DNA of 64,000 nucleotides from an uncultured Carboxylicivirga sp. (lineage in GTDB: Bacteria; Bacteroidota; Bacteroidia; Bacteroidales; Marinilabiliaceae). A program made the translations under genes and the position numbers. The stretch covers positions 1,116,001-1,180,000 of the forward strand of contig NZ_OY771430.1 in the NCBI RefSeq assembly GCF_963674565.1, read 5' to 3'. Each line of letters starts with the position of its first letter. Within the stretch, counting starts at the first letter, position 1. Shown here one piece after another: positions 26,182-35,113 of the stretch. The notes beneath the pieces are model-generated. The model was not told where the DNA came from and made no database searches. It was given only the letters and a program-made list of their open reading frames with translations.

Positions 26182-27579
26182 ATGACAAATGATAATAACC
26201 CGACATTTCGTGATCGAATTGTCACAATGAATGAGGAAGGCAAACGTAACTGGATATTCGCTAACCAACCAAAAGGTAAATATTATAATGCCCGAACAAT
26301 TGTTGGAATCATATTACTGACCTTTTTATTTGCAGCTCCATATATTAAAATAGATGGTGAGCCATTACTCTTGTTTGATATTATACATCGAAAGTTTGTA
26401 TTGTTTGGAGTTGTTTTCTGGCCTCAGGATTTTCATTTATTTGTTATTGGCTTAATTTCTATAATCATTTCAATAGTAACGTTTACTGTTGTCTATGGAA
26501 GGGTTTGGTGTGGCTGGGCTTGTCCTCAGACAATATTTATGGAACTTATTTTCCGAAGAATTGAATATTGGATTGAGGGTAGTGGCGACCAGCAACGGAT
26601 TAGAAACAACGGAGAAGATACATTTGATAAGTTCTGGCGTAAAAGTCTGAAACACGCCATATTTATATTGATTTCTTTGGTTATCACTCATACCATGTTA
26701 TCTTATTTTGTGGGTGTTGAAACGGTTCAGAAATACATAGAAGGTTCTCCAACGGAAAATTTCAGTGTGTTTATAGCACTTATGATTTTTACTGCGGCAT
26801 TTTATTTTGTATTTGCATTTTTTCGTGAACAGGTCTGCTCATTGGTTTGTCCTTACGGACGATTACAAGGTGCCTTGGTTGATAATAACACATTGACTGT
26901 AATTTACGACTATAAAAGAGGTGAGGACCGGGGTCCTATGCGTAAAGATGAGGATCGTAAAGCTGTTGGTAAAGGAGATTGTGTTAATTGCCATAAATGT
27001 ACAACAGTTTGTCCGACTGGGATTGATATACGAGATGGTATTCAGCTTGAATGTATCAATTGTACTGCATGTATTGATGCCTGTGATAGTGTGATGGAAC
27101 GTTATAAATTACCGAAAGGATTAATCCGCATCACTTCAAAAAATAATATCGAAAATGGACAAAAGTTCCGTTGGACTCCAAGGGTTATTGCATATACCAC
27201 CTTGTTAGTTGCATTAATAGGAGTTTTAGTCGTTTTGTTCAATTTAAGGTCAGATTTTGAAACAACCATTTTGAGGGTGCAAGGGTCTCTATTTCAGACC
27301 CTGGATGATGGACGTATTAGCAACATTTACAATTATAAGATTGTTAATAAAACCACTAAAGAAGCTGACTTGTCAATTAAATTGCTTTCACCAGAAGGTG
27401 AAGTGCAATTGGCAGGACATATGATGAAAATCAAAGAACAGGAAAAGCTTCAGGGGGCATTTTTACTGAAATTATCAAAAGATCAATTGAACGGTGCCAG
27501 CACGAAAGTTATGATTGGGATTTATGATGGTGATGAATTGATTGATACGATTGAATCAACTTTTGTAGGGCCTAACTAA
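26182..27579 (+). CDS. ccoG: cbb3 oxidase accessory protein CcoG
   Basis: 465-residue inner-membrane iron-sulfur protein. Several helices precede a ferredoxin-type region with CHKCTTVCPTG and CINCTACIDACD (about residues 270-300), ligating two 4Fe-4S clusters. WCGWACPQTIF and CSLVCPYGRLQG are the additional conserved cysteine motifs. CcoG acts as a cupric reductase in the assembly of CuB in cbb3 oxidase (family knowledge). The C-terminus is an Ig-like extracytoplasmic domain. It heads the second transcription unit with ccoH and the TauE/SafE-like gene. Confidence 0.93.
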   Translation: MTNDNNPTFRDRIVTMNEEGKRNWIFANQPKGKYYNARTIVGIILLTFLFAAPYIKIDGEPLLLFDIIHRKFVLFGVVFWPQDFHLFVIGLISIIISIVTFTVVYGRVWCGWACPQTIFMELIFRRIEYWIEGSGDQQRIRNNGEDTFDKFWRKSLKHAIFILISLVITHTMLSYFVGVETVQKYIEGSPTENFSVFIALMIFTAAFYFVFAFFREQVCSLVCPYGRLQGALVDNNTLTVIYDYKRGEDRGPMRKDEDRKAVGKGDCVNCHKCTTVCPTGIDIRDGIQLECINCTACIDACDSVMERYKLPKGLIRITSKNNIENGQKFRWTPRVIAYTTLLVALIGVLVVLFNLRSDFETTILRVQGSLFQTLDDGRISNIYNYKIVNKTTKEADLSIKLLSPEGEVQLAGHMMKIKEQEKLQGAFLLKLSKDQLNGASTKVMIGIYDGDELIDTIESTFVGPN

Positions 27580-27596
27580 TCTTTAATAATATTAAT

Positions 27597-28040
27597 ATGA
27601 AATTTAATTGGGGACACGGTTTAGTGGTTGTTATTCTGTTAGGTATAACCGGATTTTTATCCTTGGTTTTTATAACAACCAGAGAACGTATTGATATGGT
27701 TACCGATGAGTACTATCCTAAAGAACTAGAATATCAGTATCAGATTGAAAAACTGAAAAATTACAATGCGTTGTCTGAAAAAATCAATATTAAAATAAAC
27801 GGAAATTTAGCTGTTGTATTTCCTAAAATCACTGATAAACCGGATGGAATAACCGGTAATATTCATATTTACCGTCCATCTGATAAACGATTAGACATAG
27901 AAAAGGAAATTCAATTGGATACTGCTTTTATCGCTAATTTTGAAAAAGAGAAATTCAAATCTGGGAAATACGAGGTTATCATTGAATGGGGAGCCAATAA
28001 TCAGGAATATCTTACAAAACTTCCTTTATTTATAGACTAA
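27597..28040 (+). CDS. ccoH: FixH/CcoH family protein
   Basis: 147-residue protein with one N-terminal helix (about residues 8-24) and an extracytoplasmic beta domain. The family is required for stability or assembly of cbb3 oxidase. The conserved region starts ERIDMVTDEYYPKELEYQYQIEK. It lies 17 bases after ccoG and 10 before the next gene. Confidence 0.88.
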   Translation: MKFNWGHGLVVVILLGITGFLSLVFITTRERIDMVTDEYYPKELEYQYQIEKLKNYNALSEKINIKINGNLAVVFPKITDKPDGITGNIHIYRPSDKRLDIEKEIQLDTAFIANFEKEKFKSGKYEVIIEWGANNQEYLTKLPLFID

Positions 28041-28050
28041 ACTTGCTATC

Positions 28051-28740
28051 ATGGGTATTTTAGAAGGATTCGTAATTGGTTTTTTCGGCAGTCTGCATTG
28101 TGTTGGAATGTGTGGTCCATTGGCATTGGCACTTCCTCTTCCTGTCAAATCAGTATGGCAAAAAGTAATTGGAGCCCTCTTGTATAATATTGGCAGAGCT
28201 GTAACCTACAGTATCCTGGGCTTGATTTTTGGTTTTGTGGGAGTTGGTCTTAAGCACTCTGGCATTCAAAATATTGTATCTATTCTTTGTGGTGTCATCA
28301 TGATATTATCTGTTGTTCTTCCCGGAATTATAAAATTGCCCAAGGGAAGTAATAAAATAACAAATTCGATTTACGGTACACTAAAAAAGAAAATTGGAGA
28401 TTCACTTAACCGTAGGAAAATAGGTAATTTGTTTATTATTGGTATTCTAAATGGGTTTCTACCTTGTGGTTTGGTTTATGTTGCAATATCCAAAGCAGTT
28501 TTGTCATTAACTCTTGCTGAAAGTGTTTTATCCATGTTTTTCTTTGGATTAGGAACGCTTCCCATGATGTTTGCAGTAGCTTTTTTCTCAGATATTATAA
28601 AAAGCAGATATCTCTATCATCTGAAAAAGTTTATTCCGGTTTTTATTATCATTTTAGGTATCATCTTTATTCTTCGTGGAATGAATCTGGGTATTCCTTT
28701 TATCAGTCCGGATATGGGTAAACCGGCTTGTTGTCATTAA
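28051..28740 (+). CDS. Sulfite exporter TauE/SafE-like membrane protein (cbb3 locus)
   Basis: 229-residue inner-membrane protein with six predicted helices. It has paired motifs FGSLHCVGMCGPLALALP (about residues 11-28) and GFLPCGLVYVAISKA (about 134-148), which place it in the UreH/DsbD-like branch of the TauE/SafE superfamily. Members at the end of cbb3 clusters are thought to work in copper handling or oxidase assembly. The C-terminus KPACCH contains a Cys-Cys-His that could bind metal, which is inference. Confidence 0.85.
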   Translation: MGILEGFVIGFFGSLHCVGMCGPLALALPLPVKSVWQKVIGALLYNIGRAVTYSILGLIFGFVGVGLKHSGIQNIVSILCGVIMILSVVLPGIIKLPKGSNKITNSIYGTLKKKIGDSLNRRKIGNLFIIGILNGFLPCGLVYVAISKAVLSLTLAESVLSMFFFGLGTLPMMFAVAFFSDIIKSRYLYHLKKFIPVFIIILGIIFILRGMNLGIPFISPDMGKPACCH

Positions 28741-28785
28741 TGATTGTTGCAATTTATTGAAGATCACAAGAAACATATTTATATG

Positions 28786-28812
28786 ACCGGTTAGGATATA
28801 AAACTAACTGGT
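28786..28812 (+). other. Hairpin after the cco accessory unit
   Basis: ACCGGTTAG (28786-28794) pairs with CTAACTGGT (28804-28812) with one G-T wobble. No T run follows, so it may be a weak terminator or mRNA 3' end element. Confidence 0.35.
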
Positions 28813-28857
28813 TAGAAAATAATTTAGTTTCAAATACTTTAGCATAAAAAAAACCAT

Positions 28858-28865
28858 TACTTTTG
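28858..28865 (+). promoter_or_regulatory. -7 element ahead of the cobalamin riboswitch
   Basis: TACTTTTG matches TAnnTTTG. The expected transcript start at about 28870 coincides with the 5' end of the riboswitch. No convincing -33 element was found. Confidence 0.55.
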
Positions 28866-28871
28866 CGGTCA

Positions 28872-29105
28872 GATTGGTTCAAAGGGTGTATATCTATGCT
28901 CTGAGATAATAGGGAATGCCGTGTAAATCGGCAACAGTACCCGCTGCTGTAAGTTCCGATCCTGAAATAAACAGGATAGTATGCTACAACCAACATAGCC
29001 ACTGTTACCTTATAAGGTTCCGAATGGGGATAAGTTTCTAATCAGACAAGAAACAGAAAACGGGAAGGCGGTTTGTAGTCGGAATAAGTCAGAAGACCTG
29101 CCAAA
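28872..29105 (+). promoter_or_regulatory. Cobalamin riboswitch
   Basis: The 5' part has the conserved core AGGGAATGCCGTGTAAATC (28911-28929) followed by GGCAACAGTACCCGCTGCTG (28930-28949) and the 3' part has AAGTCAGAAGACCTGCC (29086-29102), the B12 box. Both match the cobalamin aptamer. It lies in the 458-base gap ahead of a TonB receptor gene, and should turn the locus down when B12 is abundant. The expression platform (29103-29198) has a small AGCT-TCGGG-AGCT hairpin and a T run at 29176-29181, but I could not assign a clean terminator. Confidence 0.92.
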
Positions 29106-29198
29106 TAACTTAATTTAAGCTTCGGGAGCTAGGCAATCACACAAGATAGGTTTACCTTTTCTTTTATGATACCGGCTTTTTTGATAAAGTATTGGTGA

Positions 29199-31139
29199 AT
29201 GTTTAAAACTATTGTAGTTGTTTTATTTGTGTTTTTTGCCTTAATATGTGCAAAAGCTGAGGGTGAGGTTAAAGATTCATTACCAGGTTATTTACAACAT
29301 TATGATATAGAGTCAGTAGATGTTGTTGTTACTAAACTTAAACAATATCAGGTTGGTTCGAAGAAGGAAACTTTTACTCCGCTACAAAAAAGCTCTGTTG
29401 AACAGGGAAGCCTTACTGAATTAATCACTCGCTATCAACCTATTTATATTAAAACTGACGCTGGAGGATTAGCTTCATTTAGATTCAGGGGTACATCAGA
29501 CAATCATACATCAGTGCGTGTTCGTGGTATAGAATTGAATTCTCAGACTTTAGGTAGTTACAATGCAAATAATGCGCCTGTTTTTCTATTTGATCAGGTA
29601 CAAATTAGTTTTGGTAGTTCTTCTGCAACATTGGGTTCAGGTTCTCTTGGAGGAAATGTAAGGCTTGAACTTCAGAATAAATTTAAAAATGGAGTGAACG
29701 GCGAAGCAAAAGTTTCACGGGGTTCTTTTGGCGAATATATGGCAGGAGCAAAGGTTTTTGCAAGCAATGGCCGGCTAGAATCAGTTACACGCCTTGTATA
29801 CTACGAAAAGGAAAATGACTTCCCATTCGAAAATACTGCTTATTATAATTTTGAAACAAGATCTTACCAACGGGATAAGCAGAAAAATGCCCGAATAGAG
29901 AATACTAATCTAATTCAACAGTTAAATTATAAATGGGACGATATCAGAATGTTATCATCCTTAATTTGGTTAACAAAAAACCGACATGAGGCGCAGCCAA
30001 ATATGGCAGAAAATACGAATCCTAATACCAGATATATTGAAGATCAGAATATAAGAACCTGGATTCAATATGATCAAAATTCTCATGTTGGCAATTTATA
30101 TTTAGGTGGAGGTTACGTATTTGACGATAATATTGACTACAGTAGTAAAGAACAAAAAATTAGTACCCAACGATGGATATCTGAAGGAGGTTTAAAAAAG
30201 GAGAAAGACTGGTTAAGCATGCAACTGGGCTTACGATATCTTTTCATAAAACCTAATGTGTATGCCTACGATGAAAGTATATCTGAATACAGAACTTCTC
30301 TGTATGCATCTTTCTTGGCTAATCCAATTGATTGGATGAAATTGTCGTTGAATCTTAGACAGCAATTTGTAAGTCGATTTAATGCTCCTTTTACACCTGC
30401 CTTGGGGTTGGAAATGAGACTAATCAATAAAAATAATCAGACACTAAATTTAATCGGTAATATACAAAGAGCATATCGTATTCCTACGTTAAACGATCGA
30501 TACTGGGGGCAGGATGGATATGAAGGAAACCGAAATATTAAACCCGAAGATGCTTTGAGTGCAGAGTTGGGGCTGGGCTACTTATTTTCGGATAATGAAA
30601 CCTGGACTTTTCGTTTAAATGCCAATGCTTTTTATATGGATGTTCATGATTGGTTATTATGGACACAAGGAAGCAGTGGTTGGTATGCCGACAATATTAT
30701 GCGTGTGATAAGTAAAGGCTTGGAAACTACTATTAGAGCATATTGTGATTTAGGAAAACAACAAATTGAAATAGGTGGTGGGTTTACTTTTAACCCTGCA
30801 GAAAGAAAGGAATCAGATCTGGTAACCGATGTTATTGATCAACAATTGGAATATGTACCTAAATATATTGCAACAGGTTATATCCAATATACATTTTCAA
30901 AAGCTGGCTTAATACTGGATGGTAATTATACAGGCAGAAGATATTACAATCAGGCAGGTAAATATTTATCAAACTATAAACTAATCAATTGCTCTGCTTA
31001 CTATCAATTTAACCTTGGAAATAACTTGTTAAGATTAGATGTTCAGGTGAATAATCTATTGAGTGAGCAATATCAGAATCAATATCAATATGCCATGCCT
31101 GAGATCAATTATAGAGTAGCAATTAATTATAAATTTTAA
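29199..31139 (+). CDS. btuB: TonB-dependent cobalamin receptor, BtuB-like
   Basis: 646-residue outer-membrane receptor with a signal peptide of about 20 residues. The plug domain covers about residues 55-160 (SLTELITRYQPIYIKTDAGG, then SVRVRGIELNSQTLGSYN and SGSLGGNVRLEL). The rest is a beta-barrel ending INYRVAINYKF with the terminal aromatic. The cobalamin riboswitch directly upstream is the main reason to assign B12 or a cobamide as the ligand. It has no carboxypeptidase-like N-terminal extension. The two downstream lipoproteins are probable surface partners. Confidence 0.85.
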   Translation: MFKTIVVVLFVFFALICAKAEGEVKDSLPGYLQHYDIESVDVVVTKLKQYQVGSKKETFTPLQKSSVEQGSLTELITRYQPIYIKTDAGGLASFRFRGTSDNHTSVRVRGIELNSQTLGSYNANNAPVFLFDQVQISFGSSSATLGSGSLGGNVRLELQNKFKNGVNGEAKVSRGSFGEYMAGAKVFASNGRLESVTRLVYYEKENDFPFENTAYYNFETRSYQRDKQKNARIENTNLIQQLNYKWDDIRMLSSLIWLTKNRHEAQPNMAENTNPNTRYIEDQNIRTWIQYDQNSHVGNLYLGGGYVFDDNIDYSSKEQKISTQRWISEGGLKKEKDWLSMQLGLRYLFIKPNVYAYDESISEYRTSLYASFLANPIDWMKLSLNLRQQFVSRFNAPFTPALGLEMRLINKNNQTLNLIGNIQRAYRIPTLNDRYWGQDGYEGNRNIKPEDALSAELGLGYLFSDNETWTFRLNANAFYMDVHDWLLWTQGSSGWYADNIMRVISKGLETTIRAYCDLGKQQIEIGGGFTFNPAERKESDLVTDVIDQQLEYVPKYIATGYIQYTFSKAGLILDGNYTGRRYYNQAGKYLSNYKLINCSAYYQFNLGNNLLRLDVQVNNLLSEQYQNQYQYAMPEINYRVAINYKF

Positions 31140-31153
31140 ATAATTCATTAATC

Positions 31154-32242
31154 ATGAAGATGAAGAAGTACTTAGTTTTGTTTCTTGCATTGCCTTTTTT
31201 ATTGGCATCTTGCGAGAAAGAGGAGAATGAAACACCAGAAGCAAAAATTACCGGACATTATGTTTTAAATTATGGTAGTTATTCAAGTTCGGTAGGTTCT
31301 CTTTCATACATTGACCTTGAGAATTCAACAGTTCAGAATGAGGTTTACAAAGCAGTAAATGGCGTTGAAATGTCGGGTAAACCACAATATGCATATGAGT
31401 ACCAAGGTAATATTTACTTTATGGGGAATGCAGTTGATGAAATATATTATGTTGAGTCAGCTTCGTTGGAACAAACCAGTAATGGGGTGTCAACCAATAT
31501 TATAAAGCCTCGCTTTTGTGTTGGTGAAGGTAATTACCTGTATATCTCATGCTGGGGTGGAGATGTTTGGGGCGACTCTTCATTGGGATATATTGCAATA
31601 TATAATGTTACAACCAACGAAGTTGAGAAAAAGATTGATATGCCAGGTGGTCCAGAAGGATTAGCGATTGCAAATGGAACTTTATTCTGTGCCTTAAACT
31701 ATGATACTAAAATTGGTATGATTGATTTAGCAACAGAAGAAGTGAGCTTTATTGAAGGAGTTCCAGGTGTTTCTTCTTATTTCTTAAAAGATGACGAAGG
31801 TAATCTTTTTGTTAGCATACCTGATACCTATAGTATAAGTGCGACAACAGCTGGTTTAGGGTACATTAATACAACAACCAAAACTTTGGAAGCAACTTAT
31901 GAATTATCTAGTATTACTTCTAATTATTCTTCTATAATGTCATTTAATAAGGACAAAAGTAAAATTTATGTTGTTGGAGGTAGTTATGACGCTTTTTATA
32001 ATTATAGTGGTGGAATCTATGTTTTCGATACTGAATTAAAATCTTTTGAATCAGAACCTTTGTTGACTGGAGTTAGTGGTATTAATGGTGTGTACTTTAA
32101 TAAACAAACAGAGTTGGTTTATGTAATGGTTTCTCAAAGTACAACAGCAAATGGACTATTATCATTTTACAATACTAATGGCGAATTACAGGAAGAATTT
32201 AGCACAGGAATTGCACCATCATGGATTCTTGATGTTGAATAA
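31154..32242 (+). CDS. Beta-propeller surface lipoprotein, BtuG-like candidate
   Basis: 362-residue lipoprotein with lipobox LLASC (C20) followed by EKEENE, an acidic run like the surface-export signal of Bacteroidota lipoproteins. The rest consists of repeated four-stranded units typical of a YncE/DUF5074-type seven-bladed propeller, for example GPEGLAIANGTLFCALNYDTKIGMID. In Bacteroides, BtuG is a surface propeller that binds B12 very tightly and hands it to BtuB. Position 14 bases after the BtuB-like gene under a cobalamin riboswitch supports the same role here. Homology to BtuG itself is inferred from fold and context, not aligned. Confidence 0.65.
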   Translation: MKMKKYLVLFLALPFLLASCEKEENETPEAKITGHYVLNYGSYSSSVGSLSYIDLENSTVQNEVYKAVNGVEMSGKPQYAYEYQGNIYFMGNAVDEIYYVESASLEQTSNGVSTNIIKPRFCVGEGNYLYISCWGGDVWGDSSLGYIAIYNVTTNEVEKKIDMPGGPEGLAIANGTLFCALNYDTKIGMIDLATEEVSFIEGVPGVSSYFLKDDEGNLFVSIPDTYSISATTAGLGYINTTTKTLEATYELSSITSNYSSIMSFNKDKSKIYVVGGSYDAFYNYSGGIYVFDTELKSFESEPLLTGVSGINGVYFNKQTELVYVMVSQSTTANGLLSFYNTNGELQEEFSTGIAPSWILDVE

Positions 32243-32284
32243 TATATGATTACTACTTGTTTGGTAATTGAAATAATTATAATC

Positions 32285-32318
32285 AAAGGCTTGCTATGGC
32301 AGGCCTTTGTTGTTTTAT
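32285..32318 (+). terminator. Hairpin between the two propeller genes
   Basis: AAAGGCTTGC (32285-32294) pairs with GCAGGCCTTT (32299-32308), ten base pairs with one wobble, followed by the T-rich GTTGTTTT. It may end or reduce transcription before the second propeller gene. Confidence 0.6.
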
Positions 32319-32424
32319 ATTGTTTAGCAGATTCAGAAATTCAAAGGATACACCGGATAATTTAAAAAGGAAGATTATATTTGAGGTCGTTTGGCAAATA
32401 GTATGCATAAGAAAAATATAATTG

Positions 32425-33552
32425 ATGAATAAAATGAATAAAATCTTCCTGATCTTAACCTTGGGTGCTTTAGTAATCTCATCGTGTACCGAAATAGATA
32501 CAACTACAATTGAAGATTATCAAGGTGCTTTTATATTAAATAAAGGTAACAGTGAAACAAGCACAATTAGTCGTTTCAACTTTGAAAATATGGAGGTTAC
32601 CAATAACTTGTTTCAGGAAAAAAACAATGGACAGAAACTTGGAGCAGGAGCAACCGCTTTTACTGTTAAAAGAAGCAGTGAATATATAAATGGACGAGGA
32701 TATATCTCTTTCCCTCAATCAGGAACTGTTGATATGATTAATATGGAGACTTTTCAGGTTGATGCTTCCATCGATGGTTTATCAAATCCAAATGATATAA
32801 TACTGGCAAATGTAACTACAGCCTATGTAAGCTGTGGAAATGGAGTTGCAAATTCTGATATGGATAATATTGTAGCTAAAATTGATTTAGATACACATGA
32901 AGTAATTGCAACTTTACCTGTTGGTGAAGGTCCGGGTAAATTAATCAGCTCAGGTAAATTCTTATATGTTGCCAACAGTGGTGGTGAAAATAAGGATGGT
33001 AATACTGTTACGGTTTATGATATGAGCAAAGACTCATTAATTGATGTGATTAATGTAGGAGTTCAGCCTGTTGATATGGTAGTTGATATTGATCGTAATA
33101 TTTGGGTGTATTGTGATGGTGATGCCTCGGGTAATAATCAAAGTCTGTATAAAATCGAAAGAAAGTTCGTCACTGATGATATAGTAACCGATAGTTTGGT
33201 GCACGAACCAAAATTAATGATTGATTTAGGTGCCAGCGAAGGAAATGGGACAAATGCATTAGCATTATCAAAAGATAAACGTTTTATCTATTATGTACAT
33301 GGTAAAACATATTACAGAAGTGTATATAAAGATGATAATACGGAAGATGAACTGGCAATTTCCGGGACTTATAGCGATGTTGCATTAAACGGAATTGATT
33401 TTGATTATGCAAAAGGCTATTTGTATGGTTTATTGGAAAATGGAACAAGTAACGGAAAACTATTGGTGTTTACGCTTGATGATGATAAATATGTAATAGA
33501 TTCGGAATATGAAGTAGGTATTAATCCTATTTTTATTACTTATATTTACTAA
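32425..33552 (+). CDS. DUF5074-type beta-propeller lipoprotein, second BtuG-like candidate
   Basis: 375-residue lipoprotein (lipobox VISSC, C21 from the ATG at 32425). Propeller repeats include GQKLGAGATAFTVKRSSEY and PVGEGPGKLISSGKFLYVAN, the DUF5074/YncE pattern. It is clearly different in sequence from the preceding propeller, so it is not a recent duplication. It probably belongs to the same cobalamin locus, though the hairpin at 32285 could uncouple it. The residues after the cysteine (TEIDTTT) lack a strong acidic export signal, so surface display is less certain than for its neighbour. The TTG at 32422 is a less likely start. Confidence 0.65.
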   Translation: MNKMNKIFLILTLGALVISSCTEIDTTTIEDYQGAFILNKGNSETSTISRFNFENMEVTNNLFQEKNNGQKLGAGATAFTVKRSSEYINGRGYISFPQSGTVDMINMETFQVDASIDGLSNPNDIILANVTTAYVSCGNGVANSDMDNIVAKIDLDTHEVIATLPVGEGPGKLISSGKFLYVANSGGENKDGNTVTVYDMSKDSLIDVINVGVQPVDMVVDIDRNIWVYCDGDASGNNQSLYKIERKFVTDDIVTDSLVHEPKLMIDLGASEGNGTNALALSKDKRFIYYVHGKTYYRSVYKDDNTEDELAISGTYSDVALNGIDFDYAKGYLYGLLENGTSNGKLLVFTLDDDKYVIDSEYEVGINPIFITYIY

Positions 33553-33573
33553 AGAAATTTTTGGCAACATATT

Positions 33574-33599
33574 AAAACCCGCATATTGCGGGTTTTTTT
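33574..33599 (+). terminator. Terminator of the cobalamin locus
   Basis: AACCCGCA (33576-33583) pairs with TGCGGGTT (33587-33594) around TAT, followed by a T run. A textbook intrinsic terminator. Confidence 0.9.
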
Positions 33600-33641
33600 A
33601 TACTCTATGATCAAATGGATTTGCATATATTGTTTTTAGCT

Positions 33642-33672
33642 TTTGAGATTAAAATTTTATTAATTATACTTG
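33642..33672 (+). promoter_or_regulatory. Promoter of the trp leader and trpB
   Basis: TTTG (33642-33645) and TATACTTG (33665-33672) are 19 bases apart, one mismatch from the Bacteroidota consensus. The transcript would start near 33677, upstream of the leader peptide. Confidence 0.6.
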
Positions 33673-33691
33673 CTTCACCTAAGATGAGAAT

Positions 33692-33742
33692 ATGAATAAT
33701 TTAATCCATGATAATTATTGGCGTCGTTTAAGAATACATTAG
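33692..33742 (+). CDS. Candidate trp leader peptide
   Basis: A 16-codon reading frame, MNNLIHDNYWRRLRIH, begins 15 bases after the predicted transcript start and ends with TAG at 33740-33742. A single Trp codon (33719-33721) sits at residue 10. The stop codon overlaps the 5' arm of a predicted antiterminator. It is too short for standard gene calling, and translation is inferred from its placement. Confidence 0.55.
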   Translation: MNNLIHDNYWRRLRIH

Positions 33743-33798
33743 GCGGACCAACTTACAATATGATTATAAAGCCGTAGGTTACCGCCTGCGGCTTTTTT
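33741..33798 (+). promoter_or_regulatory. Attenuator with mutually exclusive hairpins before trpB
   Basis: Terminator: AAGCCGTAGG (33769-33778) pairs with CCTGCGGCTT (33785-33794), then a T run to 33798. Antiterminator: AGGCGG (33741-33746) pairs perfectly with CCGCCT (33782-33787), extended by ACC/GGT across a two-base bulge, and destroys the terminator. A ribosome that finishes the leader peptide covers AGGCGG at the stop codon and lets the terminator form; a ribosome stalled at the Trp codon leaves it free. This is the logic of trp attenuation. Confidence 0.65.
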
Positions 33799-33817
33799 AT
33801 TTTAAACAAATAAGAAT

Positions 33818-35044
33818 ATGAACGATTTGAACAAAGCTCAGTTAAGCGAATCAGTGATGCCTGATAAGGATGGCTTTTTCGGTGAGTATGGAGGGCGTTT
33901 TGTGCCACCAATGCTGGAGCCAATTATGCAGGAAATTGCTGATGCGTATGAAAAAATTAAAGATGATCCGGTTTTTAAAGAAGAGTTATACTACCTTCAA
34001 AAACATTATACCGGACGACCATCCCCAGTGTTCCATGCACAAAATCTTTCAAAAAAAATGGGTGGCGCCCAAATTTACCTCAAGCGCGAAGACCTTAACC
34101 ATACCGGAGCTCATAAAATTAATCACTGTTTAGGTGAAGCCCTTCTGGCAAAAAGAATGGGTAAAAAGAAAATTATTGCTGAAACAGGTGCCGGACAGCA
34201 CGGTGTTGCTTTAGCTACTGCTGCTGCATTGGTTGGATTGGAATGCGATATTCATATGGGAGAGGTGGATATCTATAAAGAACACCCTAATGTGGTTCGC
34301 ATGAAAATATTGGGAGCCAAGGTTATTCCGGCTACTCATGGATTGAAGACATTAAAAGAGGCGGTAGATTCTGCTTTTGATGCGTATGTTCAGGACCCTG
34401 TGAATCAATTGTATGCAATCGGATCAGTGGTAGGTCCTCATCCTTTCCCAATGATGGTCCGTGATTTCCAGTCTATTATAGGTCGTGAAGCAAAAGAACA
34501 GTTTCAGGAATTAACAGGTAAACTGCCTGATAACCTGGTTGCATGTGTGGGCGGTGGTTCCAATGCAATGGGATTATTCACAGCCTTTTTACAGGACGAT
34601 GTTAGTATCTACGGAGTAGAACCTGCAGGTACCAGCTTTAAAACCGGAGATCATGCAGCTACTCTTTCGTTGGGTAAACCTGGAATGATACATGGTTTTA
34701 AATGTTATCTGTTACAGGATGAGAAAGGAGAACCAGCTGCAGTTAACACCGTTGCAAGTGGTTTGGATTATCCAGGTGTTGGACCTCAGCATTCCTATTT
34801 AAAGGATATTGAAAGGGTTAAATACGAAACTATTACAGATAAGGAAGCGATTGATGCTTTTATTGAATTAGCCAGAGAAGAAGGTATAATCCCTGCTTTG
34901 GAAAGTTCTCACGCTGTTGCTTATGCTATGAAGCTGGCTAAAACATTACCAGCTGATCAAACCATTTTAGTTAACTTATCAGGTAGAGGAGATAAGGATA
35001 TTGATTATGTGGTTGAGAAATATGGCAAGGATTACGGATTGTAG
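33818..35044 (+). CDS. trpB: Tryptophan synthase beta subunit
   Basis: 408-residue PLP enzyme that joins indole and serine to make tryptophan. KREDLNHTGAHKIN (about residues 90-103) carries the PLP lysine, with ETGAGQHGVA, CVGGGSNAMG and the C-terminal LSGRGDKD phosphate and cofactor contacts. The motif DLNHTGAHKIN marks the classical TrpB1 type, not TrpB2. No trpA or other trp gene lies beside it, so it must work with a TrpA encoded elsewhere or salvage indole alone. Regulation by the upstream attenuator fits its isolation from a trp operon. Confidence 0.95.
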   Translation: MNDLNKAQLSESVMPDKDGFFGEYGGRFVPPMLEPIMQEIADAYEKIKDDPVFKEELYYLQKHYTGRPSPVFHAQNLSKKMGGAQIYLKREDLNHTGAHKINHCLGEALLAKRMGKKKIIAETGAGQHGVALATAAALVGLECDIHMGEVDIYKEHPNVVRMKILGAKVIPATHGLKTLKEAVDSAFDAYVQDPVNQLYAIGSVVGPHPFPMMVRDFQSIIGREAKEQFQELTGKLPDNLVACVGGGSNAMGLFTAFLQDDVSIYGVEPAGTSFKTGDHAATLSLGKPGMIHGFKCYLLQDEKGEPAAVNTVASGLDYPGVGPQHSYLKDIERVKYETITDKEAIDAFIELAREEGIIPALESSHAVAYAMKLAKTLPADQTILVNLSGRGDKDIDYVVEKYGKDYGL

Positions 35045-35064
35045 ACTTGAATATTAGATATTTA

Positions 35065-35105
35065 AAGCACCGGGTATACTATTCAATTGTGCCCGGTGTT
35101 TTGTT
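35065..35105 (+). terminator. Terminator of trpB
   Basis: CACCGGG (35068-35074) pairs with CCCGGTG (35092-35098), followed by TTTTGTTTTT. Confidence 0.85.
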
Positions 35106-35113
35106 TTTGTGAA

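Noticed and set aside
28786..28812. Intrinsic terminator of the cco accessory unit
   Set aside because: The stem is good but no T run follows, so it is recorded only as a hairpin.
33818..35044. TrpB2 (stand-alone indole salvage) type
   Set aside because: The PLP-lysine motif DLNHTGAHKIN is that of TrpB1. Being alone in the genome context does not change the type.
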